NCBI GenBank assembly: GCA_046705645.1
Contig: JBJKQE010000091.1
Span: 1-64,000, forward strand
Direction of reading: 5' to 3'
DNA: 64,000 nt
From: FEN-1297 sp046705645
GTDB taxonomy: Bacteria > Bacteroidota > Ignavibacteria > Ignavibacteriales > Ignavibacteriaceae
Part shown: positions 8,177 through 17,185 of the stretch, in pieces
Position numbering within the stretch: the stretch's first letter is position 1
Layout: each line of letters opens with the position of its first letter
Position numbers and translations under genes: made by a program
Notes under the pieces: model-generated
Told to the model about the DNA's origin: nothing
The model's input: only the letters and a program-made list of their open reading frames with translations
Databases searched by the model: none

Positions 8177-9637
8177 CTATTGGTTGCCCTTGTGCTCAAT
8201 TAATCCTCCGCCGTTAGTTGAGATCCAGATATTACCTTTAGAATCTTGAGCAATCCCTGTTGCATTGTTAATATTTATCCCGGTGTTATAGTAATTAAAA
8301 ATAATAGTATTTGAACTTGTATTAAATTTTACCAATCCCTGATCTGTAGCTACCCATTTGGTATTGTTCTTGTCTACTAATAACGCAAAAGTTTGACTTG
8401 AACTTGGTATTACAAAATAATTCTGCCAGGTCGTACCGTTATAAACAGCGAGTTCGCCTCCTAAGACTACGGAAGTCCCGAATCCCGCCCAGATATCGCC
8501 TGAAGGTGCTTGAGCAAAAGCCCGGATAAAGTTGTTTATAAGTAAGCTGTTACCGGTATAAAAGTATTCCCAATTATTATTAGTATCTGATTTAGCAATG
8601 CCGTAGCCATGAGTGCCAACCCAGAGATTATCTGCATTATCAAAAAAAACGGAAGTGATTAATTTATCCGGTAAAAATGAATCGTAATAAATCCAAGCCC
8701 TAGTATCTTGATCCATAAATGATTTTGTCAATCCTCCTTGAGTACCAATGTACCAATTACCTGAATTATCAAAAGCAATTGCTGTTATGGTAGGACTGGG
8801 TAAGGGTGCTGTGCCTTGTATTGGTGTTGTGTATATTTGTGTATGTGATCCGTCATAGGTTACAAATCCATTATTTGTACCGAAAAATTTCACATTGTTA
8901 TTATTTACTGCTATACAGTTAATATGCCAGTCCAGTAAAGCACCAGTGACCTCAGACCCTCCCCAAATGTTTCCATCAAAACTTATAACTCCCCGTGAAT
9001 CAGTTCCAATCCAAACAACATCGTTTTTATCAACACTTAAACAAGTTAAATTATCTGTCTTGATGGGTGAATTATTTGTGGTGAAAACTCTCCATATTGA
9101 AGTATCTACAAGTGTCATGTTTAAGCTGGTTGAATTATAACTGCTTACTGAAACATTCTGACTTGCATCCTGATGATTTATTAATCTATAACTAATTTTA
9201 TAATTTCCAGGAAGAATATTATTCAAAGTTGCAGGTGTGTGTTTCCCCGTACTTAAATCGTTAATAAATATTTCAGCACCCTCTGGATTACTTGTGCAAT
9301 AAATACTACTAAGCATTAGCGGGTTTTCTGAAAAATCAATATATACTGACTTTTTCTCTCCTTCTACTATATTGATGTTAAATGATGAATCTCTAAATAA
9401 ATCTTTTTTCAGCGTAATTTTATAAATACCGTTGCTTAACCATGTTAGACTATCGGGAGTCAATCTTCTCCTATCATTTCCATCAAGGTAAATATCGAAT
9501 CCTTCCGGATTAGAATTAATATATATAAATCCACTTGGCGGGGGTGCATCGGGAGGCGTAATGGATACTTGTCTCCCGCAAGAATAAAGTACAATTTCTA
9601 CAATTAAAATTATTGCTAAATATGTTTTAATCTTCAA
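8177..9637 (-). CDS. PEGA-domain, seven-bladed propeller lipoprotein (copy 3)
   Basis: A 486-residue paralogue of the genes at 369 and 2266: lipobox region LYSC (Cys20), the spacer ITPPDAPPPSG, two PEGA domains (NPEGFDIYLDG and NPEGAEIFINDLSTG), then seven propeller repeats from DVVWIGTDSRGVISFDG to NIWISTNGGGLIEHKG. It is last in operon B (receptor 12887, DUF4249 10602, this gene), with 5 bp after the DUF4249 stop. It is clearly more diverged from copies 1 and 2 than these are from each other, notably in the middle blades, where the receptor-facing or ligand-binding surface may differ. Function unknown. Confidence 0.82.
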   Translation of the reverse strand: MKIKTYLAIILIVEIVLYSCGRQVSITPPDAPPPSGFIYINSNPEGFDIYLDGNDRRRLTPDSLTWLSNGIYKITLKKDLFRDSSFNINIVEGEKKSVYIDFSENPLMLSSIYCTSNPEGAEIFINDLSTGKHTPATLNNILPGNYKISYRLINHQDASQNVSVSSYNSTSLNMTLVDTSIWRVFTTNNSPIKTDNLTCLSVDKNDVVWIGTDSRGVISFDGNIWGGSEVTGALLDWHINCIAVNNNNVKFFGTNNGFVTYDGSHTQIYTTPIQGTAPLPSPTITAIAFDNSGNWYIGTQGGLTKSFMDQDTRAWIYYDSFLPDKLITSVFFDNADNLWVGTHGYGIAKSDTNNNWEYFYTGNSLLINNFIRAFAQAPSGDIWAGFGTSVVLGGELAVYNGTTWQNYFVIPSSSQTFALLVDKNNTKWVATDQGLVKFNTSSNTIIFNYYNTGININNATGIAQDSKGNIWISTNGGGLIEHKGNQ

Positions 9638-9642
9638 GATAT

Positions 9643-10602
9643 TTATTCAAATCCTAATGATTTTAAATAATAATATGTGAATCTGACAGTATAATCTGTT
9701 CTTACATAAGAACCGAATATACCGTATCCTCCCTGGATATTTGAATAATCGGGGCTATCAAGTCTTATCGTAAAAGCATCTAATCCATTTTGAATAGATA
9801 AATAGTAAGTCGAGAGGTTTACATCATAAACAACTACTTCAACACTAAGAACGGAAATTGAATAATTGCTTTTATCATTATTTCCCTGCGGTATTTCGTT
9901 CAAAGCTTGAGTTATAGTTTCCATGCTTATTTTTATATAGTTTTGTTTAGTAGGTTGCGGATAAACGCCCACAAGATTATCATTCTCAGTAATATAATAT
10001 AGTGGCACAGGCCATTCCTTTTTTTCCGGAGAGCCGTTGGTGTAATAAATTATATTTATCTTTGGAGAGTAAATTGTATTATCCAACGCGGTCCATTTTA
10101 CTGTAACATAATTTTTTTCGATCGAAGAAGGGGGTACTGATTTGTCATTATTTACATCAAAAAAAGTAGTCGGATTTGCATTAGGAAGTTTTGTACTTGA
10201 TTGTAAAAGAAATCCGTTCGGCAATAAAGCTTCTATATCAACATATTCATTTGCCTGCGGTTTTAAATTATTTATAACATAACAATGTACAGAATTTTTA
10301 TAACGCGAAGTATCTTGCCTTGGAACCGATGTATCTCTCATTGGGTACATTATACCTTTATACCACATTTTTACCTGTGCATCAACGATAGCCGGGTCTT
10401 GATTATTAGACAATGGATTAAAGCCATCGCCCGCCTCATAGCTGCTTGTAAGAGTTACTATTTGTAAAGAAGTGTCACTTCTTATAATACCGTTTAAAGC
10501 ATATCTTTCTCTAAAAGGTGCATTCGGATCAAAGTTGTTATTGCATGAATAACTTGACATGACGACCGCAATAGCAAATAAAATTATTTCTAGTTTTTTC
10601 AT
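9643..10602 (-). CDS. DUF4249 family lipoprotein (cassette B)
   Basis: A 319-residue paralogue of the 3724-4686 product: lipobox SSYSC (Cys20), the shared FDPNAPFRERYALNGIIRSD, the same order of beta-rich segments, and a C-terminus YGIFGSYVRTDYTVRFT followed by a final LGFE. The ATG overlaps the upstream receptor stop by 4 bp, as in cassette A, so gene order and coupling are preserved. The protein differs from its paralogue most in the central region (about residues 140-230), which would fit a diverging binding surface. Biochemical role not established for the family. Confidence 0.82.
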   Translation of the reverse strand: MKKLEIILFAIAVVMSSYSCNNNFDPNAPFRERYALNGIIRSDTSLQIVTLTSSYEAGDGFNPLSNNQDPAIVDAQVKMWYKGIMYPMRDTSVPRQDTSRYKNSVHCYVINNLKPQANEYVDIEALLPNGFLLQSSTKLPNANPTTFFDVNNDKSVPPSSIEKNYVTVKWTALDNTIYSPKINIIYYTNGSPEKKEWPVPLYYITENDNLVGVYPQPTKQNYIKISMETITQALNEIPQGNNDKSNYSISVLSVEVVVYDVNLSTYYLSIQNGLDAFTIRLDSPDYSNIQGGYGIFGSYVRTDYTVRFTYYYLKSLGFE

Positions 10603-12887
10603 AATTCAACTTTAAACGTTGCAGTTGGCAAAAAAGGTAACATATAAATGCGCTCACCTGTATTGCGATCAAAATAAAAAATGTTTTTCCTATTATAAAC
10701 ATTAATAACGCTTAGGTCTATATTAAATTTGAATGGTGAGATTTCAAAATATTTACTTACGCTTAAATCCAACCGATGATAATCTGGAAGGCGTGCTAGA
10801 TCCTTATCTCCTAATATCCCATATGGCTGGTAACCTTCATAGATCTGCCAATTAGAATAAAAATCTTGGAAATAGAATTTGTTGTAGTATCCCATGCTTT
10901 GAGTAAATGGAAGACCGGAATTGAAAATCCAAACGGCACTAGCCCGCCAACCGGCACCAAAGTTATAATCAACCATAATGTTAAACGAATTTCTAATGTC
11001 GTATCTCGGATAGTAAATCCACCCATTCAAATCTTTATAAGCCCAGCTTAACGTATATGAGGAAGTGATGTTAAGTGGATTTTTTGCATATTTAAGTTGG
11101 AATTCCCACCCGTAAGATTCGCCGCTTGCAGCTGCAAAATTCGGGTCCGAATCTAGAATTTTATTGTTATTTAAAGTGGTAATATTTTGTAAAACTTTGT
11201 AATATGTTTGTGCATCAAGCGATAAGAAATCCGTTAAATTTACCCTGGCCCCGGCAGAATAAAGTATGTTTGTTGCCGGCTTAATATAGCTGGGTGTTAT
11301 AATCCATGGTTCGAATAAAGTTATTACATCGTTTTCATCAGAAAGTGTTGTTATCTGCTGACTATAAATTCCCCAGGTAGCCTTAAGAGCTATAAAGGAC
11401 GTAATATCATATGTAAGGTTAACATAAGGACTAAAAATCAAAGGACTGCCATCCGGTTGTGATAATCCCACTAGATCAATTCTTGTTCCCAAACTAGCTC
11501 CGAAATTTGAATAACGAAGAAATTTATAATAAGTAAAAACATCTATATTACTTCCATTAGAGCCTATATTTGAAGTTGCTCCGAGTGAATTTTGCAAAAA
11601 TAATTTTGTATATAGATTTTTAATTTCCAATCCAGCATGTAATTCATCTTTTGTGTCATATATGTATGTGAATTTTACACTGTAGGAAAAATCGGTTACA
11701 TTATTGGTTTCTGGCCTAGTGTTGCTAAGATTAGGAATGACTTCACCCATGAAGTTACTCATGGATAAGTCCATTTCATAAAACAAAGGTATTTCTGTAA
11801 CCTGGAACCATCTTATTCCAAGAACATTATTGGACCACCTCATATTTTCAATGAAGGGATTATTGTTAATGAGTTGATCGCCGCTGAAGAATCCGTCAAT
11901 AATAAATTTAGAACCTTTAATAAAATTTGGATTTGCATAATTCAATTTAAAAGAGGCATCATAGAAATTAATTGGTGCATTTTTGTTATTTAAGAATTTT
12001 TTCAGTATTTCCGTCGAATAACTTTTCCTGCCTGTAATAATAAAAGAACCATACGGAATAGGTCCTTCCAAAAGTGCCCTGCCTGTTAAAAAACTGGAAC
12101 TAGCCAATGCGCTTAGCCTGTTTTTATTTCCGTCTTTTGTAATAATATTTAATACCGATGACAACCTGCCGCCGTATTCAGGAGGGAAGCCCCCCTTGTA
12201 AAACTCTATACTATTAATCATATCCGGATCAACTACGCTGAATATCCCGAAAGCATGAAACGGATTATAAATGGTAATGCCGTTTAATAAAACCAAATTT
12301 TCATTACTCGGGCTTCCCCTAACATAATACCTTGCCGAAACATCACCTGTAGATTGAACACCGGGTATAAATTGAAGTGATCTGAAAATATCTAATTCAA
12401 CACCTTTTGGTAATATCCTAATATTACTCATAGATATTTCCTGAAGGCCTAAATTAGTAGCATTTTTTTCAACGGTTCTCTGCCCTATTTTTTCAACCGG
12501 TTGGAGCATAATATTGGTAGGTACAAGACCAACCTTAATGTCGGTAATTTTATTCGGTAAAATATAAACGCTAATTAATTTTGATTTATATCCTACATAA
12601 GTAACCTTTATTTTATAGTGTTTATTTGCCGGAAGGGAAGGAATAAGAAAATATCCTTGTGCATTAGAAGTAGCGCCTATATTTAAAGAATTGATTAAAA
12701 CATTGCCGAAGGGAAGTACTTCGCCTGTCGTTGAATCAATCAGAACACCTCTTAATGCTCCGATGTTTTGTGCTTGGGTATTATTTATAAATATTAATGA
12801 AAGTATTGCTGTTAAGAGAGAAACAAATATCAACTTTTTCTTTCTTAACAGTAAACTATAGCTATATTTTTTCTTAGAATAATTCAA
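10599..12887 (-). CDS. TonB-dependent receptor with CarboxypepD_reg-like N-domain (cassette B)
   Basis: A 762-residue outer-membrane receptor, paralogous throughout to the 4683-6968 product. It has an N-terminal hydrophobic export signal (about residues 17-37, ending near NTQAQ). The regulatory-like beta sandwich starts GALRGVLIDSTTGEVLPFGN, the plug contains ARYYVRGSPSNENLVLLNG and GGRLSSVLNIITKDG, and the barrel ends FLPTATFKVEL. The plug is nearly identical to that of cassette A, whereas the barrel shows scattered substitutions, consistent with related but possibly different ligands. First gene of operon B, transcribed leftward. Confidence 0.88.
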   Translation of the reverse strand: MNYSKKKYSYSLLLRKKKLIFVSLLTAILSLIFINNTQAQNIGALRGVLIDSTTGEVLPFGNVLINSLNIGATSNAQGYFLIPSLPANKHYKIKVTYVGYKSKLISVYILPNKITDIKVGLVPTNIMLQPVEKIGQRTVEKNATNLGLQEISMSNIRILPKGVELDIFRSLQFIPGVQSTGDVSARYYVRGSPSNENLVLLNGITIYNPFHAFGIFSVVDPDMINSIEFYKGGFPPEYGGRLSSVLNIITKDGNKNRLSALASSSFLTGRALLEGPIPYGSFIITGRKSYSTEILKKFLNNKNAPINFYDASFKLNYANPNFIKGSKFIIDGFFSGDQLINNNPFIENMRWSNNVLGIRWFQVTEIPLFYEMDLSMSNFMGEVIPNLSNTRPETNNVTDFSYSVKFTYIYDTKDELHAGLEIKNLYTKLFLQNSLGATSNIGSNGSNIDVFTYYKFLRYSNFGASLGTRIDLVGLSQPDGSPLIFSPYVNLTYDITSFIALKATWGIYSQQITTLSDENDVITLFEPWIITPSYIKPATNILYSAGARVNLTDFLSLDAQTYYKVLQNITTLNNNKILDSDPNFAAASGESYGWEFQLKYAKNPLNITSSYTLSWAYKDLNGWIYYPRYDIRNSFNIMVDYNFGAGWRASAVWIFNSGLPFTQSMGYYNKFYFQDFYSNWQIYEGYQPYGILGDKDLARLPDYHRLDLSVSKYFEISPFKFNIDLSVINVYNRKNIFYFDRNTGERIYMLPFLPTATFKVEL

Positions 12888-13275
12888 TATGTTATTCCTA
12901 CCGTTTTACTTAATAAAAAGGAAGTTGGAAAAACACTTTTCTAATTTTTTTTATGCGAATAAATTATTACGTACAGACATTTTAATACACACAATTATTC
13001 GGGGGATAATTAAATAGTTGTATATATAGTTTAATTAAAAAATAGTGGGTCCAAAATTTTCCCTCTTTTAAGTATATTAATATGAAGGTTCACAAATTCA
13101 AGTTTTATCTTTTTATTCGGAATAATAAAACAAGTAAAAAACCTCGCGATTATTTTAATTATTTAATTTACTTAAATCAAGTCATGTCTAAATTTATTTT
13201 AATTTTTTTACGAGTAATAAATATAGTCGCATTTTTGTTGCATTATTTTTTATGTCCTTAACAATTAATTAATTG
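12888..13275. promoter_or_regulatory. Second copy of the receptor upstream region
   Basis: About 390 bp that align by eye with 6969-7380 as far as about 13245: shared blocks include TTCTAATTTTTTTTATG near 12940, AATACACACAATTATT near 12990, AAAATTTTCCCTC near 13055 and TTATTTTAATTATTTAATT near 13150. The match to the start of the phosphodiesterase gene (7394 to about 7720) is missing, so the right end is a deletion joint near 13275. No gene is seen here. Confidence 0.5.
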
Positions 13276-13699
13276 TTGAAATTTAATGCGGACACGAAAT
13301 TCTTAACCGGCTTAAAATTGAATTGAATGAATCAAAGCTTAGGCCGGATCAAATAAAGATAATGTGTTTTAATTTAAATACCCTAAAAGTCGCCAGAGGT
13401 ATAATTAAAGAATGTGAGATCTTTTGGTTAAGAGTAAATGGGAAAAATTTCCTTCTATTTTTAAATTAAATTTGGGTGAATTAATGAATTTAGCATTAAA
13501 AAATAAGTTCAACGGTTTTAGTATTAGATATTCAAGGATTATAGATCGTAACTTCATTCAAAAGGTTAAAGGATCGGGATTGAAATTATATGCATGGACA
13601 GTTAATGATATAGAAATTGCTAAGAAATTAATTGAATATGGAATTAATGGAATTACAATTGATAAAATCTTTTGGCTGAAAAATCAAATCGAGCTATAA
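13276..13699 (+). pseudogene. Truncated, frameshifted copy of the glycerophosphodiester phosphodiesterase
   Basis: This DNA closely matches the 3' part of the intact gene, from about 7720 to the 3' end. Everything encoding the first ~110 residues, including the catalytic HRG and E-x-D/H motifs, is absent. In addition a T run is one base shorter (five T near 13460 against six T in the intact copy near 7903), which shifts the frame. Downstream of that the reading frame is open and encodes LKLYAWTVNDIEIAKKLIEY, as in the intact gene. It cannot make an active enzyme. It marks the right end of the duplicated block. Confidence 0.88.
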
Positions 13700-13761
13700 A
13701 TATTAATTCAAGCATTCATACTTTAAATAATAAAACAATCAAGCTAATGAGACCATGTGAA

Positions 13762-14154
13762 TCAAAACTTTTCCATATCCCACTTGCCGAGTTCAAATTT
13801 CTTTCGGATAAATTTTTCTGCTGCCTCGCTATAGATTACCCTTATAGGGGGGATTAACATAGTAATGCCCGCAATATCCGTTAAAAAGCCAGGAGTTAAT
13901 AATAGAAATCCGCCGATCAGTATAAATAGCCCATTTAATAATTCTATGGTTGGAGTTTTTCCTTCACGCAAAGAATGATTAATTTTTTTGATTACTCTAA
14001 AACCTTCCTGTTTTGCTAAAAATGCACCTACACTGGCAGTAATTAAAATTATAATAACCGTATTTAAAGGACCAATGACAGCTCCTATTTTTAAAAGAAT
14101 ATATAGCTCTATAACCGGAATTATTGCAAATAAAAAAAATAACTTTAAAAACAT
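13762..14154 (-). CDS. fxsA: FxsA family membrane protein
   Basis: A 130-residue inner-membrane protein. It has the FxsA arrangement: an N-terminal helix with IIPVIELYILLKIG, a second helix (NTVIIILITASVGAFLAKQEG), and a third hairpin with the characteristic LLLTPGFLTDIAGITMLIPP, followed by a charged tail. In E. coli FxsA is known for lessening F-plasmid exclusion of phage T7; its normal role is unknown. A GGAAG lies 5 bases before the ATG on the minus strand. It converges on the phosphodiesterase pseudogene. Confidence 0.88.
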   Translation of the reverse strand: MFLKLFFLFAIIPVIELYILLKIGAVIGPLNTVIIILITASVGAFLAKQEGFRVIKKINHSLREGKTPTIELLNGLFILIGGFLLLTPGFLTDIAGITMLIPPIRVIYSEAAEKFIRKKFELGKWDMEKF

Positions 14155-14684
14155 ATTGCTTCCATATTTTTATGAAAATTATTATCCAGATTTATGATTA
14201 TTAAAAAATCTATTGAGAAAATTATATTTATATTTCTTAAAGTCAAATACTACTTATTTCCGGCTGCTCATGTTCAAATTTAAGATCTAAAATTTTTATA
14301 ATTTAATTGGAACACTAATTTTATTTAAGTTGCGGACTTAATTAAACTTGAGAGAATGTGAGTAATTTGTATTTCATTGGAGTTCCATATGTCTAAAAAA
14401 TATACATCGGTAAAGTTCCCAAGCGCACAACTGCTCGAATATTTTTGACTTTTTATTTTTTTTATTTTAGTTTTTTTTAAATGCATTGTAGAACTTTACT
14501 TAAAACCTTTTCACAAGGGAAATTTACATGATTTGGTTTTCATTTTTAAGGGGCTAAATTGTCTGCTTTAAGAAATAATAAACCCGAGAATTTTAATATA
14601 TAGTATTATTGCAAATAATTATATGTGTATAAAAAATATAATTTAAGTTTTATATAAAGATTTAAATTTAAGAAAGGAACAATA
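14155..14684. other. Intergenic region, no gene seen
   Basis: 530 bp between the divergent FxsA and T9SS-cargo genes. It is very AT-rich with long T tracts around 14446-14480. I see no convincing gene, RNA or repeat. It must hold the promoters of both neighbours; no confident boxes were picked. Confidence 0.3.
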
Positions 14685-15545
14685 ATGAAAAAGATAAGCA
14701 GCCTGATTTTATCTTTTTTATTTGTATCCTTTACATATGCACAAATCCTTAATGGTGGATTTGAAAATTGGACAGGCGGGCAGCCTGATTCTTGGACTAC
14801 TTCCAATTCTCCTTTATTATATACAAATATAACTAGAACCACTGATGCATATTCCGGATCTTATGCTTTAAGAGGAGATGTTATTTCCACTGATATTCCA
14901 GGGCTTTCTGTTATTAATCCATTTATTACATCAGGTACTAACGGGAAGGGTTTTTCCATAAATAAAAGATATGCAAAAATTAGCGGTTACTATATTTTTA
15001 ATGCCGATAGCGGAGATAAGTTTATTGCAAATATTACTATGATGAAGGCGGGAAAACCAATAGCCAGCGGGATAGATAGTTTAACCTCAGTTGCATCGTA
15101 TAAATTATTTGAATTTAGTTTAAATTATAGCTCTTCCGAAACACCTGATACTTGTATTATCCAGTTTATAATTCTAGGAAAATCTGGTAACGTTGATTAT
15201 CATGTAGGATCTTATTTCATTTTGGATAATCTTTCTTTATCCGGAACCGCAACAGGAATTATATCAACTCATGAAAGTCCTCGGAATTATATACTCTATC
15301 AGAATTATCCCAATCCATTTAATCCAGAAACATCAATAAAATACTTCATTCCTCAAAGCGGTTTAGTGAGCTTAACTATATACAATGTCCTCGGACTTAA
15401 AATAAGAACTTTAACCAACGAATTTCAACCGGCGGGTATTCATATGATAAATTTTAATGCTGTAGGCCTATCAAGCGGTATTTATTTTTATATGCTGCAA
15501 GTAAATAATTTTGAGGCAGTGAAGAAACTAATTTTAATAAAATAA
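14685..15545 (+). CDS. Secreted protein with type IX secretion C-terminal sorting domain
   Basis: A 286-residue exported protein. The first ~19 residues are a signal peptide (MKKISSLILSFLFVSFTYAQ). The mature region starts ILNGGFENWTGGQPDSW, a beginning seen in carbohydrate-binding-like jelly-roll domains of secreted Bacteroidota proteins. Residues about 200-286 are a T9SS type A sorting domain: YQNYPNPFNPETSIKYFIP, then LTIYNVLGLKIRTL, ending in the usual GIYFYMLQV and a Lys/Ile-rich tail. It should cross the outer membrane by T9SS and be anchored or released. No catalytic domain is seen. Start supported by AAGGAAC just before the ATG. Confidence 0.88.
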   Translation: MKKISSLILSFLFVSFTYAQILNGGFENWTGGQPDSWTTSNSPLLYTNITRTTDAYSGSYALRGDVISTDIPGLSVINPFITSGTNGKGFSINKRYAKISGYYIFNADSGDKFIANITMMKAGKPIASGIDSLTSVASYKLFEFSLNYSSSETPDTCIIQFIILGKSGNVDYHVGSYFILDNLSLSGTATGIISTHESPRNYILYQNYPNPFNPETSIKYFIPQSGLVSLTIYNVLGLKIRTLTNEFQPAGIHMINFNAVGLSSGIYFYMLQVNNFEAVKKLILIK

Positions 15546-15576
15546 TTTTTATAAATTGGTAAAACATCTTCCGCTT

Positions 15577-15599
15577 TAAATTTCCGGTTTGGAAATTTA
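15577..15599. other. Short inverted repeat after the T9SS-cargo gene
   Basis: TAAATTTCC and GGAAATTTA form a perfect 9-bp stem with a 5-base loop, 32 bp after the stop codon. No T tract follows it, so a factor-independent terminator is uncertain; it may protect the 3' end of the mRNA. Confidence 0.4.
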
Positions 15600-15704
15600 T
15601 GAACCCAATAATTATTTATCTAATCCGAAATTAGTTAAATTATTTTTGATAGTAATTACAGTAAGTTTTTGGAAGAATTTAATTAATTAAAACAAAATTC
15701 TATT

Positions 15705-16067
15705 ATGAAGAATATACTTAAGTTTGAAGAATTAGGAATGTTTTGTCTAACTTTATTCCTATTTAATCTTTTAGGCTATTCGTGGTGGTTGTTTTTGTTA
15801 TTTATATTAGTTCCGGATATTTCCATGCTGGGATATTTGATAAATCTCAAGATAGGTGCAGTTTTGTATAATATATTTCATCATAAAGGACTTGCCGTTC
15901 TTATTTATTTAATTGGAAGTTATTTATTTAATTATACATTAATTTTTATTGGCCTAATAATTTTTGGACATTCAAGCATCGATAGATTCCTTGGTTTCGG
16001 TTTAAAATATAGTGATGCTTTTAAGCACACACATTTGGGACTAATAGACAGGAAAGCTACAGATTAA
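15705..16067 (+). CDS. DUF4260 family membrane protein
   Basis: A 120-residue integral membrane protein. Three or four hydrophobic segments surround the conserved polar parts LVPDISMLGYL, YNIFHHKGLAVL and the C-terminal HSSIDRFLGFGLKY with KHTHLG. These are characteristic of the DUF4260 family, sometimes annotated YndJ- or Kdo-like only by error. The conserved His residues at the membrane surface (HHK, HSSIDR, HTHLG) might bind a metal or act in catalysis, but no function is established. It stands alone between the T9SS-cargo gene and thioredoxin. Confidence 0.78.
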   Translation: MKNILKFEELGMFCLTLFLFNLLGYSWWLFLLFILVPDISMLGYLINLKIGAVLYNIFHHKGLAVLIYLIGSYLFNYTLIFIGLIIFGHSSIDRFLGFGLKYSDAFKHTHLGLIDRKATD

Positions 16068-16174
16068 TAATAATTCTCAACTTTTTATAATTAAAGTTCC
16101 GATGATTAATTAAACTCTGTGAAACTATTAAATATATAAAGCATCCAATTAACGGTTTAAATAAAGGAGTTATT

Positions 16175-16510
16175 ATGAAATACACCGTAGAAGGTAGTGA
16201 CATGAATTTTGATCAGGAAGTTTTAAATTCCGATGTACCTGTTTTAGTAGACTTTTGGGCACCTTGGTGCGGCCCCTGTCGAATGGTGGCTCCAATTCTT
16301 GATGAAATTGCAAAAGAATACCAGGGTAAATTAAAAGTTGTTAAGTTGAATACCGATGATAATCAGAATATTGCGGTTAAATACGGAATTAGAAGTATTC
16401 CGACTTTAGGAATTTTTAATAACGGACAAATTGTTGACGGGGTAATTGGCGCGGTTCCCAAACACATGATTGAAAATAAAATTAAACCTTTTATCCAATC
16501 TGTTAATTAA
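16175..16510 (+). CDS. trxA: Thioredoxin
   Basis: A 111-residue cytoplasmic thioredoxin with the standard fold and active site WCGPC at residues 31-35 within VDFWAPWCGPCRMVAPIL, followed by KLNTDDNQNIAVKYGIRSIP with the cis-Pro of the IPT turn. It reduces protein disulfides using electrons from thioredoxin reductase, which is not encoded in this window. A strong AAAGGAG precedes the ATG by 6 bases, and a clear terminator follows the stop, so it is a single-gene transcript. Confidence 0.96.
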   Translation: MKYTVEGSDMNFDQEVLNSDVPVLVDFWAPWCGPCRMVAPILDEIAKEYQGKLKVVKLNTDDNQNIAVKYGIRSIPTLGIFNNGQIVDGVIGAVPKHMIENKIKPFIQSVN

Positions 16511-16518
16511 CATGTTAA

Positions 16519-16547
16519 GGGCAGGTAAAAACCTGCCCTTTTTATTT
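16519..16547 (+). terminator. Factor-independent terminator of thioredoxin gene
   Basis: GGGCAGGT, a 4-base AAAA loop, and ACCTGCCC form a perfect 8-bp GC-rich stem directly followed by TTTTTATTT, 8 bp after the stop codon. Confidence 0.93.
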
Positions 16548-16594
16548 ATATGAAATAAAGAGAGTGAAAATTATAATATTTAACGTTTAACACA

Positions 16595-17053
16595 TTATTC
16601 AATAATAACGCGGTCGGAAATTTCATTTTTATCATCCGGCTTAACCGGGAAATGCTGTGTTAAAATCTTGCCTATATTTTCTATCCCGTATAAAATTCCA
16701 TTACTAAAATCCCCATTTAAAAACATGTTCTGCATTTCATTTTTAATTGCATCCCATGTATTGTCTGGAACTTTTTTATTTATTCCGCTGTCTGCTAGAA
16801 TATAAAATTTCCTTTTTTCTAATAAGATGTAGATTAAGACGGCAGTTTTATCTCTTGTATTGTGTAATCCAAGTTTTGTAAATTCACCTTCGGCTAAATC
16901 ACGTATAGGCTTGTTTTTTTTTAAGACGGAAAGATGTTCTTTTATATTCACACAAATTTCACCTGCCGTATTTTTTTCTACCTGTTTAATTTTATAGGAT
17001 ATCCTTAGTAAATCGTCGTCCGAAAGGAAATTATAAATTAAATGCTTCTGCAT
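16595..17053 (-). CDS. TPM domain protein (TLP18.3/Psb32/MOLO-1 family)
   Basis: A 152-residue protein consisting of one TPM domain: KIKQVEKNTAGEICVNIKEH, then DLAEGEFTKLGLHNTRDKTAVLIYI and the typical RKFYILADSGINKKVPDNTWD. No signal peptide or membrane segment is evident, so this is the cytoplasmic, stand-alone form. TPM domains occur in plant photosystem repair phosphatases and in bacterial proteins of mostly unknown role. It is convergent with thioredoxin and tail-separated from it by the terminator at 16519. Confidence 0.85.
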   Translation of the reverse strand: MQKHLIYNFLSDDDLLRISYKIKQVEKNTAGEICVNIKEHLSVLKKNKPIRDLAEGEFTKLGLHNTRDKTAVLIYILLEKRKFYILADSGINKKVPDNTWDAIKNEMQNMFLNGDFSNGILYGIENIGKILTQHFPVKPDDKNEISDRVIIE

Positions 17054-17130
17054 AATTAAAATTATTTTTTTTATAAAACTATAAAAGTAGGATAAATATT
17101 ACAAGATAAGTTTACAAATTGATGCAAAAT

Positions 17131-17175
17131 TAAAAAGCGCAATGAAGTTTATAATATCTTTAATTGCGCTTCTCG
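17131..17175 (-). terminator. Probable terminator of the DUF4097 gene
   Basis: AAGCGCAAT (17135-17143) pairs with ATTGCGCTT (17163-17171) around a 19-base AT loop. On the minus strand the stem is followed by TTAATTTT. It lies just past the stop codon of the leftward gene that ends at 17186. Confidence 0.75.
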
Positions 17176-17185
17176 GTTAATTCTT

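Noticed and set aside
4683..12887. SusC/SusD polysaccharide-utilisation locus
   Set aside because: There is a TonB receptor, but no SusD-like lipoprotein or glycoside hydrolase; DUF4249 and PEGA-propeller proteins are different.
14606..14842. Minus-strand frame overlapping the start of the T9SS-cargo gene
   Set aside because: It is antisense to a well-supported signal peptide and mature region and shows no features of its own.
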